Assembly (NCBI RefSeq): GCF_028737205.1
Contig: NZ_JAQZAL010000003.1
Coordinates: forward strand, 248,001-312,000
Source: Actinomycetospora lutea
GTDB lineage: Bacteria > Actinomycetota > Actinomycetes > Mycobacteriales > Pseudonocardiaceae
Length of the DNA stretch: 64,000 nt
Direction of reading: 5' to 3'
A model generated the notes under the pieces. That model was not told the origin of the DNA, did no database searches, and was given only the letters and a program-made list of their open reading frames with translations. Made by a program: the position numbers and the translations under genes. Position 1 is the stretch's first letter. Every line of letters starts with the position of its first letter. Shown here piece by piece: positions 17,679-30,948 of the stretch.

Positions 17679-19025
17679 GTGAGGGGGTGCGCGGTGGCCA
17701 CGGAGCCCGACGGGGAGCCGCTCGCGTCCCCGGACGGCGGCCTCCGACCGGTGGGGCGGCCGGAGTCCTGGCCCGGCGCGGTCGACGCCGCCACCCGGGG
17801 CCTCGACGCCGTGCTGGGGCGCGAGGTGGCGATGGTCACGCTGCCGCCGGCGGCCGGCGAGGACCTCGTCGTGCGCACCGAGCAGGTCCGTCGCCTGGCC
17901 GCCCTGCACCACGCCCACCTCGTCGAGGTGTTCGACGTCGACGGCCTCACCGAGGGCTCCGAGAGCACGCTCGTGCTGCAGAGCGTCGCCGGGCGGGTCC
18001 TCGAGCCGGGCGCCGACCTCGGGCGCTGGGCGCCGATCACGGTCGCGGAGGTCGGCGCGCAGGTCGCCTCCGCGCTGGCGCACGCCCACGGCCGCGGCGT
18101 GGTCCACGGCGACATCGGGCCCGCGAGCCTGGTCCTCGGCGGCACGCCCGGCGCGCCCTACGCCTGGCTCACCGGCTTCACCGCCGCGCTGCACCCCGCG
18201 CCGGCGGTGGCGCCCGACGAGGACGCGCAGCCGGCCGCGCCCACGCCGCCCCGCCCCGACGACGACGTCGCCGACCTCGGGCGCGCGCTCGCCCTCGTCC
18301 TCGACCCGGCCGCGCCGGCGGCTCCCGCCCTGGCGCAGGCCCTCGCCGACATGGCGGAACGCCGCGTCGGCGCCCGCGGAGCCGGCGAATCCCTCGCCCG
18401 GGTCGCCGAGGCCCTCCGGCACGTCGACGAGGACGCGACGAGCTTCGTCCCGGTCGCCGCGCCCGTGCCGGCGCCGGCCGAGGTCACCGAGGTCGTCGCG
18501 CCCGTGCTCGGGCCCGCCGTCGCACGGGCACCCCGCGGACGCCGGCGCCGGCTGGCCGGTCGCGGCGTGCGGCTCGCGACCCTCGGCGCCGCCGCGCTCG
18601 CGGTCGCCGCCGCCTCGGGGTTCGTGCTGTGGTCCGGCGAGGACCCGGGCACGCCCCGCGAGGCGGGCCTCACCGACCGCACCGCGCCCGCGGGGCCGGA
18701 CACCGCGCCGGTCGCGGTCTCCCCGCCCGGCTCGTCGTCGAGCAGCGGCGAGACCGTCGAGCGCGACGGCGACGAGGGTGACGACACCCCGGTGCGCGAC
18801 ACCACCACGCGCAGCCCGATCACCAGCGACGTGACGACGGTGCCCGCGCCCGTCCTGCCGCCGGCGCCGCCGACCGTCCCGCCGACGACCGTCGCGCCGA
18901 CCACGGCGCCGACCGGCCCCACCACGGGGCCGACGACGGGGCCGACGGAGCCGACCGGACCGACGACCGCCACCACCACGACGCGCCCCGGCGGGGCGCG
19001 GGGGGCGACGCTCGCCGCACCCTGA
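17679..19025 (+). CDS. Membrane-anchored pseudokinase-like protein
   Basis: A 448-residue protein. Residues about 30-250 follow the Ser/Thr kinase fold, but key residues are gone: the VAIK lysine strand is VAMVTLP, the HRD loop is VVHGDIGPASLVL (no N after D), and the DFG position is LTGFTAA. Then come an Ala/Pro-rich linker, one membrane span (ATLGAALAVAAASGFVLW-like, near 308-325) and an extracellular Thr/Pro tail of short PTT repeats. This resembles MviN-type pseudokinases of actinobacteria, which regulate wall synthesis through protein contacts; that role is inferred. GTG start with GGAGGAG 9 bases upstream; a GTG at 17694 is possible. Confidence 0.7.
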   Translation: MRGCAVATEPDGEPLASPDGGLRPVGRPESWPGAVDAATRGLDAVLGREVAMVTLPPAAGEDLVVRTEQVRRLAALHHAHLVEVFDVDGLTEGSESTLVLQSVAGRVLEPGADLGRWAPITVAEVGAQVASALAHAHGRGVVHGDIGPASLVLGGTPGAPYAWLTGFTAALHPAPAVAPDEDAQPAAPTPPRPDDDVADLGRALALVLDPAAPAAPALAQALADMAERRVGARGAGESLARVAEALRHVDEDATSFVPVAAPVPAPAEVTEVVAPVLGPAVARAPRGRRRRLAGRGVRLATLGAAALAVAAASGFVLWSGEDPGTPREAGLTDRTAPAGPDTAPVAVSPPGSSSSSGETVERDGDEGDDTPVRDTTTRSPITSDVTTVPAPVLPPAPPTVPPTTVAPTTAPTGPTTGPTTGPTEPTGPTTATTTTRPGGARGATLAAP

Positions 19026-19140
19026 TCCCCGCCCCCGCGAGCCCCGGACCCCGGTGCCCGGCCGGGCGGACCGGGCCGCGGGGGAGCAGACTGCCGCCAG
19101 GGCCACCGACCCCGAGTGCGAAGGAGCCCCCGAGACACCG

Positions 19141-20439
19141 ATGGGTGCCGCACCGGAGCGGGACCGCCCGCCCGACCACCCGTCCGGCGGGTCGCGGCGC
19201 ACGTCACTTCCCTGGGAGGTCTGGGCGCTGCTCGCGGGCAGCTTCCTCGTCGCCGCCGGCTACGGGATCGTGGCACCGGCCCTGCCGGTGTTCGCCCGCA
19301 GCTTCGGGGTGGGGGTCACGGCCGCGTCCGCGGTGGTCAGCGCGCTGCCGGTGATGCGGCTGCTGTTCGCGCCGGTGTCGGGCCGGCTCGTCGCCCGCAC
19401 CGGCGAGCGCACGATGTACCTCACCGGGCTGCTGGTCGTCGCCGCGTCCACCGGCGCGTGCGCGCTGGCCACCAGCTACGTCCAGCTGCTCGTGTTCCGC
19501 GGGCTCGGCGGCATCGGGTCGACGATGTTCACGGTCTCGGCGTTCTCGCTGATGTTCCGGCTGGCCCCCGAGGGGCGCCGGGGCCAGGCGAGCGGGCTGT
19601 TCACCGGCGCGTTCCTGCTCGGCGGGGTCACCGGGCCGGCCTTCGGCGGCCTGCTCGTCGCCGTCGACCTGCGGGCCCCGTTCGTCGTCTACGCCGTCGC
19701 GCTCGTGCTGGCGACGATCGTGGTCGGGGCGCTGCTCGCGCGGTCGCGGCAGGTCGGTGTCCGGCGGGACGGCGCGCAGGAGACGCCGCTGACGCTCGGC
19801 GCCGCGTTCCGGCTGCCCACCTACCGCGCGGCCCTGGTGTCGAGCCTCGCGACGGGCTGGGCCGTGCAGGGCGTGCGGGTGGCGCTCGTGCCGCTGTTCG
19901 TCGCCGTGGCGCTCGGCCGCGAGCCGCTGTGGGCTGGGGTCGCGCTGACGGTGTTCGCGGTCGGCGACGGCCTGGTGCTCCTGGCGACCAGCGGGCTGTC
20001 GGACCGGCGGGGCCGCCGTCCGGTGGTCATCGCCGGGCTGGCCCTCGTCACCGTCGGGACCGCCGCGATGGCGCTCGCGCAGGTGCCCGGGGCCCTGGGC
20101 CTGGTCGTGCTGCTCGGCGCGTCCGCGGTCGCCGGGGCGGGGGCCGGCCTGCTGCAGCCGGCCCAGGGCGCCGCCGTCGCCGACCTCGTCGGCTCGCGGC
20201 GCAGCGGCGGGCCCGCGCTCTCGGGCTTCCAGATGGCCGCCGACGTCGGCGCGATCATCGGGCCGATCGCCGCCGGCGCGCTGGCCGAGAGCGCGTCGTT
20301 CCCCGCCGCCTTCGCGCTCAGCGCCGCGATCGCGCTGGTCGCCCTGGTCGCGTGGCAGCGGCTGCCCCGGACACCTCCGGGGTCGCCGGATCCCTCGCCG
20401 GGTTCGTCGGCAGGGGACGCGGGCACCCGCCGCGCATGA
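19141..20439 (+). CDS. MFS transporter, DHA1-like
   Basis: A 432-residue, 12-span transporter. After a short cytoplasmic N-terminus the first span begins at [15 protein letters not shown]; the motif A region is [15 protein letters not shown], and the central loop is short. The family pumps drugs or metabolites by proton exchange. ATG start; the frame is open upstream but without better starts. The gene overlaps the photolyase start by 4 bases (ATGA), so the two are translated together. The partner does not reveal the cargo. Confidence 0.85.
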   Translation: MGAAPERDRPPDHPSGGSRRTSLPWEVWALLAGSFLVAAGYGIVAPALPVFARSFGVGVTAASAVVSALPVMRLLFAPVSGRLVARTGERTMYLTGLLVVAASTGACALATSYVQLLVFRGLGGIGSTMFTVSAFSLMFRLAPEGRRGQASGLFTGAFLLGGVTGPAFGGLLVAVDLRAPFVVYAVALVLATIVVGALLARSRQVGVRRDGAQETPLTLGAAFRLPTYRAALVSSLATGWAVQGVRVALVPLFVAVALGREPLWAGVALTVFAVGDGLVLLATSGLSDRRGRRPVVIAGLALVTVGTAAMALAQVPGALGLVVLLGASAVAGAGAGLLQPAQGAAVADLVGSRRSGGPALSGFQMAADVGAIIGPIAAGALAESASFPAAFALSAAIALVALVAWQRLPRTPPGSPDPSPGSSAGDAGTRRA

Positions 20440-21995
20440 GCAGCACCGTCCCCGCAGGCGTGGAGGACATCTACACGGAGAGCGTCGACGCCGCGCTCAC
20501 GCAGGCCGACGCGCCCCCGGACGCGCCGCTGTGGGTGTTCGGCGACCAGCTCGGCCCGGCCGTGCACGCGCTGCCGCAGCACGCCGAGCGCGAGGTCGTG
20601 CTGATCGAGTCGGCCGCGGTGCTGCGCCGGCGCCGCTACCACCGCCAGAAGCTGCACCTCGTGCTCTCGGGCATGCGCCACCTCGACGCCGAGCTCGGCG
20701 ACCGCAGCACCCACCACCGCACCGAGACCTACCGCGAGGCGCTGGAGAAGGTCGGGCGCCCGGTCGTCGTGCACCAGCCGACCTCGCACACCGCCGTCGA
20801 GTTCGTGGAGCAGCTGCGCCGGGACGGGCTCGTCGCGGCGGTGCTGCCGGCGACGACGTTCGCGCGCCCGCGCGACGAGTTCACCGCCTGGGCAGGCGAC
20901 GAGAACTCGTTCACGATGGAGAACTTCTACCGCAACCAGCGGCGGCGCTTCGACGTGCTGATGGAGGGCGAGAGCCCCGTCGGCGGGACGTGGAACCTCG
21001 ACCACGACAACCGCGAGCCGCCGCCGAAGAAGGCGCGCACGCTCGGCGTGCCGGACCCCTGGTGGCCGACCGAGGACGAGATCGACGAGCAGGTCCGCCG
21101 CGACCTCGACGCCATGGACCTGCCGACCGTCGGCGAGGACGGGCCGCGGCTGTTCGCCGTCACGCCCGACGAGGCCCGCAAGGCCCTGACGCGGTTCGTC
21201 GAGCACCGCCTCGACCCGTTCGGGCCCCACGAGGACGCCATCCTCGCGCAGGACCCGTGGATGGCGCACTCGCTGCTCTCGGTGCCCCAGAACCTCGGCG
21301 TGCTGCACCCGCTCGAGGCCGTGCACGCCGCCGAGCAGGCCTACCACGACGGGACCGCCCGGCTGAACTCCGTCGAGGGCTTCGTGCGCCAGATCCTCGG
21401 CTGGCGCGAGTACATCTGGCACCTCTACTGGCACTTCGGGAAGGGCTACGCGAAGCGCAACGAGATGGAGCACCGCGCGAAGCTCCCGCAGTGGTGGACC
21501 GAGCTGGACGCGGACGGGGTGACCGCGGCGTGCCTGTCGTCGGCGCTGCGCGGGGTGCGCGAGCGCGGGTGGGTGCACCACATCCCGCGGCTCATGGTGC
21601 TGGGCAACCACGCCCTGCAGCGCGAGTACCGCCCGAGCGCCCTGTCCGAGTGGTTCACCACGTCGTTCGTCGACGGGTTCGCCTGGGTGATGCCGCCCAA
21701 CGTCGTCGGCATGAGCCAGCACGCCGACGGCGGGAAGCTCGCGACGAAGCCCTACGCGTCCGGCGGGGCCTACATCAACAAGATGTCCGACCACTGCGGC
21801 GACTGCGCGTTCGACCCGAAGGTGCGGGTCGGGGACCGGGCGTGCCCGTTCACGGCGGGCTACTGGCAGTTCGTGCACCGGCACCGCGGCCGGCTCGAGG
21901 GCAACCAGCGCACGGCCCGCGCCGTGGCCACGATGGACCGTCTCAAGGACCTCGACGCGGTGCTCGAGCAGGAGCACGGGCGGCGGGACTTCTAG
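20436..21995 (+). CDS. Iron-sulfur photolyase/cryptochrome (PhrB/CryPro type)
   Basis: A 519-residue flavoprotein of the deoxyribodipyrimidine photolyase-related family. LWVFGDQLG near residue 30 is the Rossmann start, [14 protein letters not shown] near 188 is typical of PhrB-like proteins, and [32 protein letters not shown] and [12 protein letters not shown] the C-terminal FAD domain. Four cysteines ([14 protein letters not shown] twice, RACPF) match the 4Fe-4S ligands of this branch. These enzymes repair (6-4) photoproducts with light. Overlaps the MFS stop (ATGA). Moderate surplus N-terminal length (about 28 residues) before the conserved start. Confidence 0.92.
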   Translation: MSSTVPAGVEDIYTESVDAALTQADAPPDAPLWVFGDQLGPAVHALPQHAEREVVLIESAAVLRRRRYHRQKLHLVLSGMRHLDAELGDRSTHHRTETYREALEKVGRPVVVHQPTSHTAVEFVEQLRRDGLVAAVLPATTFARPRDEFTAWAGDENSFTMENFYRNQRRRFDVLMEGESPVGGTWNLDHDNREPPPKKARTLGVPDPWWPTEDEIDEQVRRDLDAMDLPTVGEDGPRLFAVTPDEARKALTRFVEHRLDPFGPHEDAILAQDPWMAHSLLSVPQNLGVLHPLEAVHAAEQAYHDGTARLNSVEGFVRQILGWREYIWHLYWHFGKGYAKRNEMEHRAKLPQWWTELDADGVTAACLSSALRGVRERGWVHHIPRLMVLGNHALQREYRPSALSEWFTTSFVDGFAWVMPPNVVGMSQHADGGKLATKPYASGGAYINKMSDHCGDCAFDPKVRVGDRACPFTAGYWQFVHRHRGRLEGNQRTARAVATMDRLKDLDAVLEQEHGRRDF

Positions 21996-22046
21996 TCACC
22001 CCCGGCGTCGGACGGGCGCCGTCGGCGTGTAACGTTGCGTCGCGTT

Positions 22047-22119
22047 GGGGCTGTGGCGCAGCTGGTAGCGCATCACACTGGCAGTGTGAGGGTCAGGGGT
22101 TCGAGTCCCCTCAGCTCCA
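22047..22119 (+). tRNA. tRNA-Ala (GGC)
   Basis: A 73-base cloverleaf: acceptor GGGGCTG/CAGCTCC, D-arm GCGC, anticodon stem TCACA/TGTGA with loop CTGGCAG, T-loop TTCGAGT. The anticodon GGC reads GCC, a main Ala codon at this GC content. CCA not encoded. A TAACGT hexamer 12 bases upstream may be the -10. Confidence 0.93.
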
Positions 22120-22128
22120 CCCACCGCG

Positions 22129-22157
22129 AGGACCGTCGCCCACCGGGCGGCGGTCCT
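22129..22157 (+). terminator. Terminator after tRNA-Ala
   Basis: A two-part hairpin: AGGACCG with CGGTCCT outside, CGCCC with GGGCG inside and loop ACC, followed by TCGTCGTT. It starts 10 bases after the tRNA. Confidence 0.75.
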
Positions 22158-22318
22158 TCGTCGTTCCCGGGCCCGGCCCCCGGTGGTCTACGACGAGTCG
22201 TCGTGGGAGGGTTCACCCGGCGAGCCGGGGGACCGCACGGCGGTTACGATTCCGGGGTCCGCACGAGCGGCCGACGGCCGCCGGGGTGGAGGAGACGCAC
22301 CGTGAGCAGGAGGCCTTC

Positions 22319-26161
<3,843 letters not shown>

Positions 26162-26165
<4 letters not shown>

Positions 26166-27001
26166 CGCGCGTCCTCGTGGCCGGGTCCCGGGTGCGCAGC
26201 GAGCGCTCGGACGCCGAGACCCGCCCGCTGGTCGCGGCGCTGACGGCCTGTGGTGTCGAGGCGGCCGACGCCCCGTGGGACGACGACACCGCCGGCTGGA
26301 CCGACGCCGACCTCGTCGTGGTGCGCACGACCTGGGACTACACCGAGCGCCGCGACGACTTCCTCGCCTGGGCGACGAAGGTCGACGCGGCGACGACCCT
26401 CGTGAACCCCCTGGCCGTGCTGACCTGGAACAGCCACAAGCGCTACCTCGTCGAGCTGGCCGGGGCGGGCGTGCCGACGGTGCCGACGACCCTGCTCGAG
26501 CACGGCACCGCGGTGCCCGGCGACCTCGGCCGCGGCCCCGTGGTGGTCAAGCCTGCGGTGTCCGCCGGCGGGCGCGGCACGCATCTCGGGCACCCCGAGG
26601 ACCTGCGCGACACGGTCGGCGAGCTCCTGCGCGGCGGCGACGTCCTCGTCCAGCCGGCGGTCGAGAGCATCGGGCGCGACGGCGAGGTGTCGCTGATCCG
26701 CCTGGGCGGCGCCTGGTCGCACGCGGTGCGCAAGCTCCCCGCGGCCGGCGGCTTCCTCGTGCACGAGAAGCACGGCGGGCACCTGGAGGACCACACCCCG
26801 ACCACCCGCGAGGTCGAGGTCGCCGAGGCGGCGCTGGCCCGCGCGCCCGGCGACGTCGCGGCCGCGCGCGTCGACCTGGTCCGCGTGGACGGCGAGCCGG
26901 TGGTCATGGAGCTCGAGCTCATCGAGCCCGAGCTCTTCCTGCGCCGCGCCGCCGCCGCGCCCGACCGCCTCGCCGACGCCCTCCTCGCGCGCCTGGGGTA
27001 G
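26162..27001 (+). CDS. ATP-grasp domain protein
   Basis: A 279-residue protein with an ATP-grasp fold: pre-ATP domain (VVVRTTWDYTERRDDFL), nucleotide-binding strands VVVKPAVSAGGRGTHLG (about 127-143) and VLVQPAVESIGRDGEVSLIRLGG, and Mg-binding VVMELELIEPELFL near the end. Members with TWDYTxR are annotated as RimK-like or glutathione synthetase-like ligases; substrate unknown. GTG start overlaps the Pth2 gene. A dispersed repeat with a hairpin begins 4 bases after the stop. Confidence 0.85.
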
Positions 27002-27005
27002 TTCG

Positions 27006-27068
27006 AGCGATGCGGCATCGCTGGCGTCTCACGCCAGGATCGCCACACGCTCGCCGCGCGACACGCCG
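27006..27068 (+). repeat. Dispersed 63-base repeat A, copy 1
   Basis: Matches 55278-55341 at about 55 of 63 positions with one 1-base gap. It opens with a 7-bp hairpin (AGCGATG-CGG-CATCGCT), followed by a second small stem (TGGCGT/ACGCCA) and a conserved end GCGCGACACGCCG. Both copies follow a stop codon preceded by CTGGGGTAG. It may act as terminator or be a small mobile element. Confidence 0.75.
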
Positions 27069-27073
27069 GTGAT

Positions 27074-27364
27074 TCACCGCGGGCCGATGTCGAGGCGCGC
27101 GATGCGTCCGTCGTCGGCGAGCCCGAACGCGACGTGCAGGCCGACGGGGCTGCCGGGGAAGTCGCCGGCGATCGTGACGTCCGCGTGCGTCCCCTCGACG
27201 TGGTCGATGGTGTAGGTCACGTCCGGGGTGTCGCGGCGCCAGGCCCGCAGGTCGTCCCGGCGGTGCCCGTCGTCGACGACCACGGCGTCGTCGGTGAACT
27301 GGGCGACGAAGGCCTCCACGTCGTCCGCGGCGGCCAGGGCGAAGTAGCGCTCGATGGTGTCCAT
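27074..27364 (-). CDS. NTF2-like (SnoaL-type) small protein
   Basis: A 96-residue NTF2-fold protein: N-terminal helices MDTIERYFALAAADDVEAFVAQFTDDAVVVDDG are typical of SnoaL/limonene-epoxide-hydrolase-like domains, followed by the strand series VTYTIDHVEGTHADVTIAGDFP. Such domains act as small isomerases, hydrolases or binding proteins; function is not assignable. Divergent from the MerR gene across a 25-base palindrome, so likely under MerR control. Confidence 0.8.
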   Translation of the reverse strand: MDTIERYFALAAADDVEAFVAQFTDDAVVVDDGHRRDDLRAWRRDTPDVTYTIDHVEGTHADVTIAGDFPGSPVGLHVAFGLADDGRIARLDIGPR

Positions 27365-27375
27365 ACCGGCACCGT

Positions 27376-27400
27376 GGACCCTCTCCCGGGGAGAGGGTCC
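27376..27400. promoter_or_regulatory. Palindromic MerR-type operator
   Basis: Two exact 12-base arms, GGACCCTCTCCC and GGGAGAGGGTCC, are separated by one base. The site lies 11 bases from the NTF2-like start and 24 from the merR ATG. GACCCTC-type arms with a tight centre are the usual target of TipA/BmrR-like MerR regulators, which sit between -35 and -10. It probably controls both divergent genes. Confidence 0.75.
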
Positions 27401-27424
27401 AGGCTGTCCTGCGTGACCGGACGC

Positions 27425-28213
27425 ATGACGATCGGCGAGTTCGCGCGGGTGAGCCACCTCTCGGTGCGCACCCTGCGCCGCTACCACGAGGCCGGCCTGC
27501 TGGCGCCGGCCACGGTCGACCCGGACACCGGCTACCGCTACTACACCGCCGACCAGGTCGCGACGGCCCAGGTCATCCGCCGCTTCCGGGCGCTCGACCT
27601 GCCGGTGGCCGAGGTCGCCGAGCTCGTCGCCACCACCGACGTCGACGAGCGCCACGCCCTGCTCGCCGGGCACCTGCGCCGGCTCGAGGACCAGCTCGCC
27701 GCCACCCGCGACGCCGTGGGGGCGCTGCGCCGCCTCCTCGACCCCGACCGGCCCCCGACGCCCGTCGTGCGGCGCACCGAGCCCGAGCGCACCGTCGCGG
27801 CCGTGGTCGCCGACGTGGAGGGCGAGCAGGCCGAGACCTGGTACGGCCGGGCGATGGCGGAGATCGACGCCGCGGGTGTCGTCGCGTCGGGCCCGCCCGG
27901 CGGCCTCTACGACGACGCCCTGTTCACCGGCGGGCGCGGGCGGGCCGTCGTGTACGTCCCCACGGCGTCGCCGCCGACCGCCGGGCGCGTCCGCCCGCTG
28001 ACGCTGCCCGCGCGCGAGCTCGCCGTCGCGGTGCACCTCGGCCCGCACCACGACATCGACGTCACCTACGGCGAGCTCGGCGCCCACCTCGTGGCGCACG
28101 CCGTGGGCGTCGACGGCCCGGTGCAGGAGACCTACCTCGTCGGCCCGCGCGACACCGACGACCCGGCCGGCTGGCGCACCGAGATCGGCCGGCCGGTGTT
28201 CCGCACGACGTAG
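27425..28213 (+). CDS. MerR family regulator with GyrI-like effector domain
   Basis: A 262-residue regulator. The MerR winged helix is at the N-terminus (MTIGEFARVSHLSVRTLRRYHEAGLL, then DPDTGYRYYTADQVATAQVIRRFRALDLP), followed by the dimer coiled coil (LAGHLRRLEDQLAATRDAVGALRR, about 75-105) and a GyrI-like ligand domain (about 115-262) ending in EIGRPVFRTT. Such proteins sense drugs or small amphipathic compounds. A GTG at 27413 (VTGR) is an alternative start. Divergent from the NTF2-like gene with a clear operator between. Confidence 0.92.
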   Translation: MTIGEFARVSHLSVRTLRRYHEAGLLAPATVDPDTGYRYYTADQVATAQVIRRFRALDLPVAEVAELVATTDVDERHALLAGHLRRLEDQLAATRDAVGALRRLLDPDRPPTPVVRRTEPERTVAAVVADVEGEQAETWYGRAMAEIDAAGVVASGPPGGLYDDALFTGGRGRAVVYVPTASPPTAGRVRPLTLPARELAVAVHLGPHHDIDVTYGELGAHLVAHAVGVDGPVQETYLVGPRDTDDPAGWRTEIGRPVFRTT

Positions 28214-28229
28214 CCCGGCCACACACGAT

Positions 28230-30302
28230 CTAGGCGCCCCGCAGCCGCTCCAGCGCGCCCCGCACGACGGCCGGGTCCTGCGTCGTCCAGAACGGCGGCA
28301 GCGAGCTGCGCAGGAAGCCGCCGTACTGCTTGGTGGCCACGCGCGAGTCGAGCAGGGCGACGACCCCGCGGTCGCCGGTGCCGCGCAGCAGGCGCCCCGC
28401 GCCCTGGGCGAGCAGCAGCGCGGCGTGCGTCGCCGACACCGTCAGGAACCCGTTGCCGCCGCGGGCGTCGACGGCGCGCTGGCGGGCCGAGACGAGCGGG
28501 TCGTCCGGGCGCGGGAACGGGATGCGGTCGATCATGACCAGCTGCAGCGACTCGCCGGGCACGTCCACGCCCTGCCACAGCGACAGGGTGCCGAACAGCA
28601 CGCTCTCCACGTCGGCGGCGAACTTCGTGACCAGCGTGCCCGTCGAGTCGTCGCCCTGGCAGAGCACGGTGCCGTCCCAGCGCCCGCGCAGGTCCTCGGC
28701 CGCCTGCTTGGCCGCCCGCATCGACGAGAACAGGCCCAGCGCCCGCCCGCCGGCCGCGCGCACCAGGCCCTCGATCTCGTCGAGCACCGCGGGGGCGAGG
28801 CCGTCGCGCCCGGGCGGGGGCAGGTGGCGGGCGACGTAGAGGATGCCGGCCTTCCCGTGCGCGAACGGCGAGCCCACGTCGAGGCCGTGCCACACGAGGT
28901 TGGTCGCCGGGTCGTTGCCGTGCCCGGACCCGTCGTCGGGGGGAGCGGGCTCGGAGCCGCCCGCGGGCAGCCCCCACTGCCGGGCCAGCGCGTCGAACGA
29001 GCCGCCGAGCGCGAGGGTCGCCGAGGTCAGCACCACCGTGGACCGGCCGAAGAGCCGCGAGGCGAGCAGCCCGGCCACCGACAGCGGCGCGACGTGCAGC
29101 GCCCGCACGGTGGTCGACCCGACCTCGCGATCGCTGCACCACACCACGTCGGGGCGGGTCGCCGGGTCCTCGCGGTCGAAGGCGGTGAGCAGGCGCCCGG
29201 CGACGTCGTGGACCTCCTCGACGAGCGCGAGCGCGAACCTCCGCGACGTCGCCCTATCGGCGTGCTCCCCTGATTCGTCCCTGCTCCTCTCGCGGTCGGG
29301 GCCCAGCGCCTGGCGGCACGCCCACGCGCGGTCGCGGATCGACGCGAGCATCCGCCCGACGGGCTCGGGCAGGCGCTCCCACCGGCCCGGCACGACGTCC
29401 TCCAGCACCGTCCCGAGACCCTCGCCCGCGTCGAGCAGCGCGTCGGAGAGCCCCTGGTCGACGAGCTTGCCGCAGCGGCGCGCGGCGGCGGTGACCGTGG
29501 CCGCCGTGAGCTCGCCGGTGGCCACCGACGTCACGCGGTCGACGAGGTTGTGGGCCTCGTCCACGACGACGACGTCGTGGTCGGGCAGCACCGCGCGGCC
29601 CTCGATGGCGTCGATCGCGAGCATCGCGTGGTTGGTGACGACGATGTCCGCGGCGCCCGCGGCGTGGCGGGCGTGCTCGGAGAAGCAGTCCTCGGCGACC
29701 GGGCAGCGCGCGGCCCCGAGGCACTCCCGCGCGGACACCGACACCTGCCGCCACGCCCGGTCGGGGACCCCGGGCACGAGCTCGTCGCGGTCACCGGTGG
29801 TGGTCTTCTCGGCCCACTCGTGCAGCCGAGTGACCTGCCGGCCCAGCGCCGAGACCTGGAACGGGTCGAAGAGCTGCTCGTCGACGGGGTCCTCGGCCTG
29901 GGCGCTGCTGGAGATCTTGTGGCGGCACAGGTAGTTGGCGCGGCCCTTGAGGATCGCGAAGGTCGGCTCCCGGCCGAGCTCGGGCTCGAGGGCCTTGGTC
30001 AGGCGGGGGAGGTCGCGGTCGACCAGCTGGGTCTGCAGCGCGATGGTCGCCGTCGCCACGATGACCGCCTGCTCGCCCTCCAGCGCGTGGCGCACCGCGG
30101 GGATCAGGTACGCCAGCGACTTGCCCGTGCCCGTGCCGGCCTGCACCGCCAGGTGCTCGCCCGTGCGCAGCGCGCGTTCCACCGCGGCGGCCATCCGCTG
30201 CTGGCCCTCGCGCTCGCTGCCGCCCAGCGCCGAGACCGCCGCCGCGAGCAGCGCGGCCACCGGGGGTGGCCCGGTGATCGTGTCCGTGCTCGCGTCTCCC
30301 AC
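28230..30302 (-). CDS. dinG: DinG/XPD-family iron-sulfur DNA helicase
   Basis: A 690-residue superfamily 2 helicase. Walker A QAGTGTGKS (54-62), four Fe-S cysteines (C126, C194, C200, C206), DEAH box VVVDEAHNL (248-251 for DEAH), and C-terminal motifs LFGTLSLWQGVDVPGE and QGAGRLLRGTGDRGVVALLD. It unwinds DNA 5'-3', probably R-loops and repair intermediates. Last gene of the pncB-pncA-dinG run, 43 bases after pncA. Residues ESGEHADRA are encoded by a 23-base dispersed repeat (29252-29274) shared with 39529-39551. GTG start. Confidence 0.93.
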   Translation of the reverse strand: MGDASTDTITGPPPVAALLAAAVSALGGSEREGQQRMAAAVERALRTGEHLAVQAGTGTGKSLAYLIPAVRHALEGEQAVIVATATIALQTQLVDRDLPRLTKALEPELGREPTFAILKGRANYLCRHKISSSAQAEDPVDEQLFDPFQVSALGRQVTRLHEWAEKTTTGDRDELVPGVPDRAWRQVSVSARECLGAARCPVAEDCFSEHARHAAGAADIVVTNHAMLAIDAIEGRAVLPDHDVVVVDEAHNLVDRVTSVATGELTAATVTAAARRCGKLVDQGLSDALLDAGEGLGTVLEDVVPGRWERLPEPVGRMLASIRDRAWACRQALGPDRERSRDESGEHADRATSRRFALALVEEVHDVAGRLLTAFDREDPATRPDVVWCSDREVGSTTVRALHVAPLSVAGLLASRLFGRSTVVLTSATLALGGSFDALARQWGLPAGGSEPAPPDDGSGHGNDPATNLVWHGLDVGSPFAHGKAGILYVARHLPPPGRDGLAPAVLDEIEGLVRAAGGRALGLFSSMRAAKQAAEDLRGRWDGTVLCQGDDSTGTLVTKFAADVESVLFGTLSLWQGVDVPGESLQLVMIDRIPFPRPDDPLVSARQRAVDARGGNGFLTVSATHAALLLAQGAGRLLRGTGDRGVVALLDSRVATKQYGGFLRSSLPPFWTTQDPAVVRGALERLRGA
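29252..29274 (-). repeat. Dispersed 23-base repeat C, copy in dinG
   Basis: The plus strand reads CCCTATCGGCGTGCTCCCCT plus GAT, identical to 39529-39551. Here it lies inside dinG and is translated in frame as SGEHADR, between charged residues that look like a surface loop. Confidence 0.65.
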
Positions 30303-30345
30303 GACGGTTCAGACTACGGAGCGGCCCGATCGGTTCCCTGTCGGC

Positions 30346-30921
30346 TCACGCGGGTCGCGGAGCGCCGGTGAGCGTGACGCCGGCCCCGGCCATCTCGGCC
30401 CGCGCCCGGGCGGTGGTCTCGGGCAGGACGCCGGCGGTGAGGTCGAGGTGCACGGTCGTCGCGAAGCCTGCGCGGACGGCGTCGAGCGCGGTGGCCCGCA
30501 CGCAGTGGTCGGTGGCGATGCCGACGATCTCCACGGCGTCGACGCCGCGGTCGCGCAGCCACGGGGCGAGCCGGTGCCCGTCGGTGGCGTGGCCCTCGAA
30601 GGCCGAGTAGGCGGCCTCGAACCGGCCCTTGCTGAACACCTCCTCGAGGCGGTGGACGTCGAGGTCGGGGTGGAACGCGGCCCCCGGGTGGCCGAGGCGG
30701 CAGTGCGGCGGCCAGGTGTCGACGAAGTCGGGGGTCGAGGAGAAGTGGCCGCCCGGGTCCTCGTGGTAGTCGCGGCTCGCGACGACGTGGGCGTACCGGT
30801 CCGCCGACCGCCCCAGGAAGGCGCTGATCGCCGACGCCGTCGCCGCGCCGCCGTCGACGCCCATCGAGCCGCCCTCGCAGAAGTCGAGCTGCACGTCCAC
30901 GACGATGAGTGCGGTCGTCAT
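30346..30921 (-). CDS. pncA: Nicotinamidase
   Basis: A 191-residue isochorismatase-fold enzyme that converts nicotinamide to nicotinate. Catalytic triad D9 (VVDVQLDF), K98 (VFSKGRFEAAYS) and C140 (GIATDHCVRATALDA); metal ligands D51, H53 and H59 in SRDYHEDPGGHF. These match PncA of mycobacteria, which activates pyrazinamide. It lies 27 bases downstream of pncB, so the two steps from nicotinamide to nicotinate mononucleotide share one transcript. Confidence 0.95.
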   Translation of the reverse strand: MTTALIVVDVQLDFCEGGSMGVDGGAATASAISAFLGRSADRYAHVVASRDYHEDPGGHFSSTPDFVDTWPPHCRLGHPGAAFHPDLDVHRLEEVFSKGRFEAAYSAFEGHATDGHRLAPWLRDRGVDAVEIVGIATDHCVRATALDAVRAGFATTVHLDLTAGVLPETTARARAEMAGAGVTLTGAPRPA

Positions 30922-30948
30922 GGGCCCGAGCCTACGAGCGGGCGGGGC

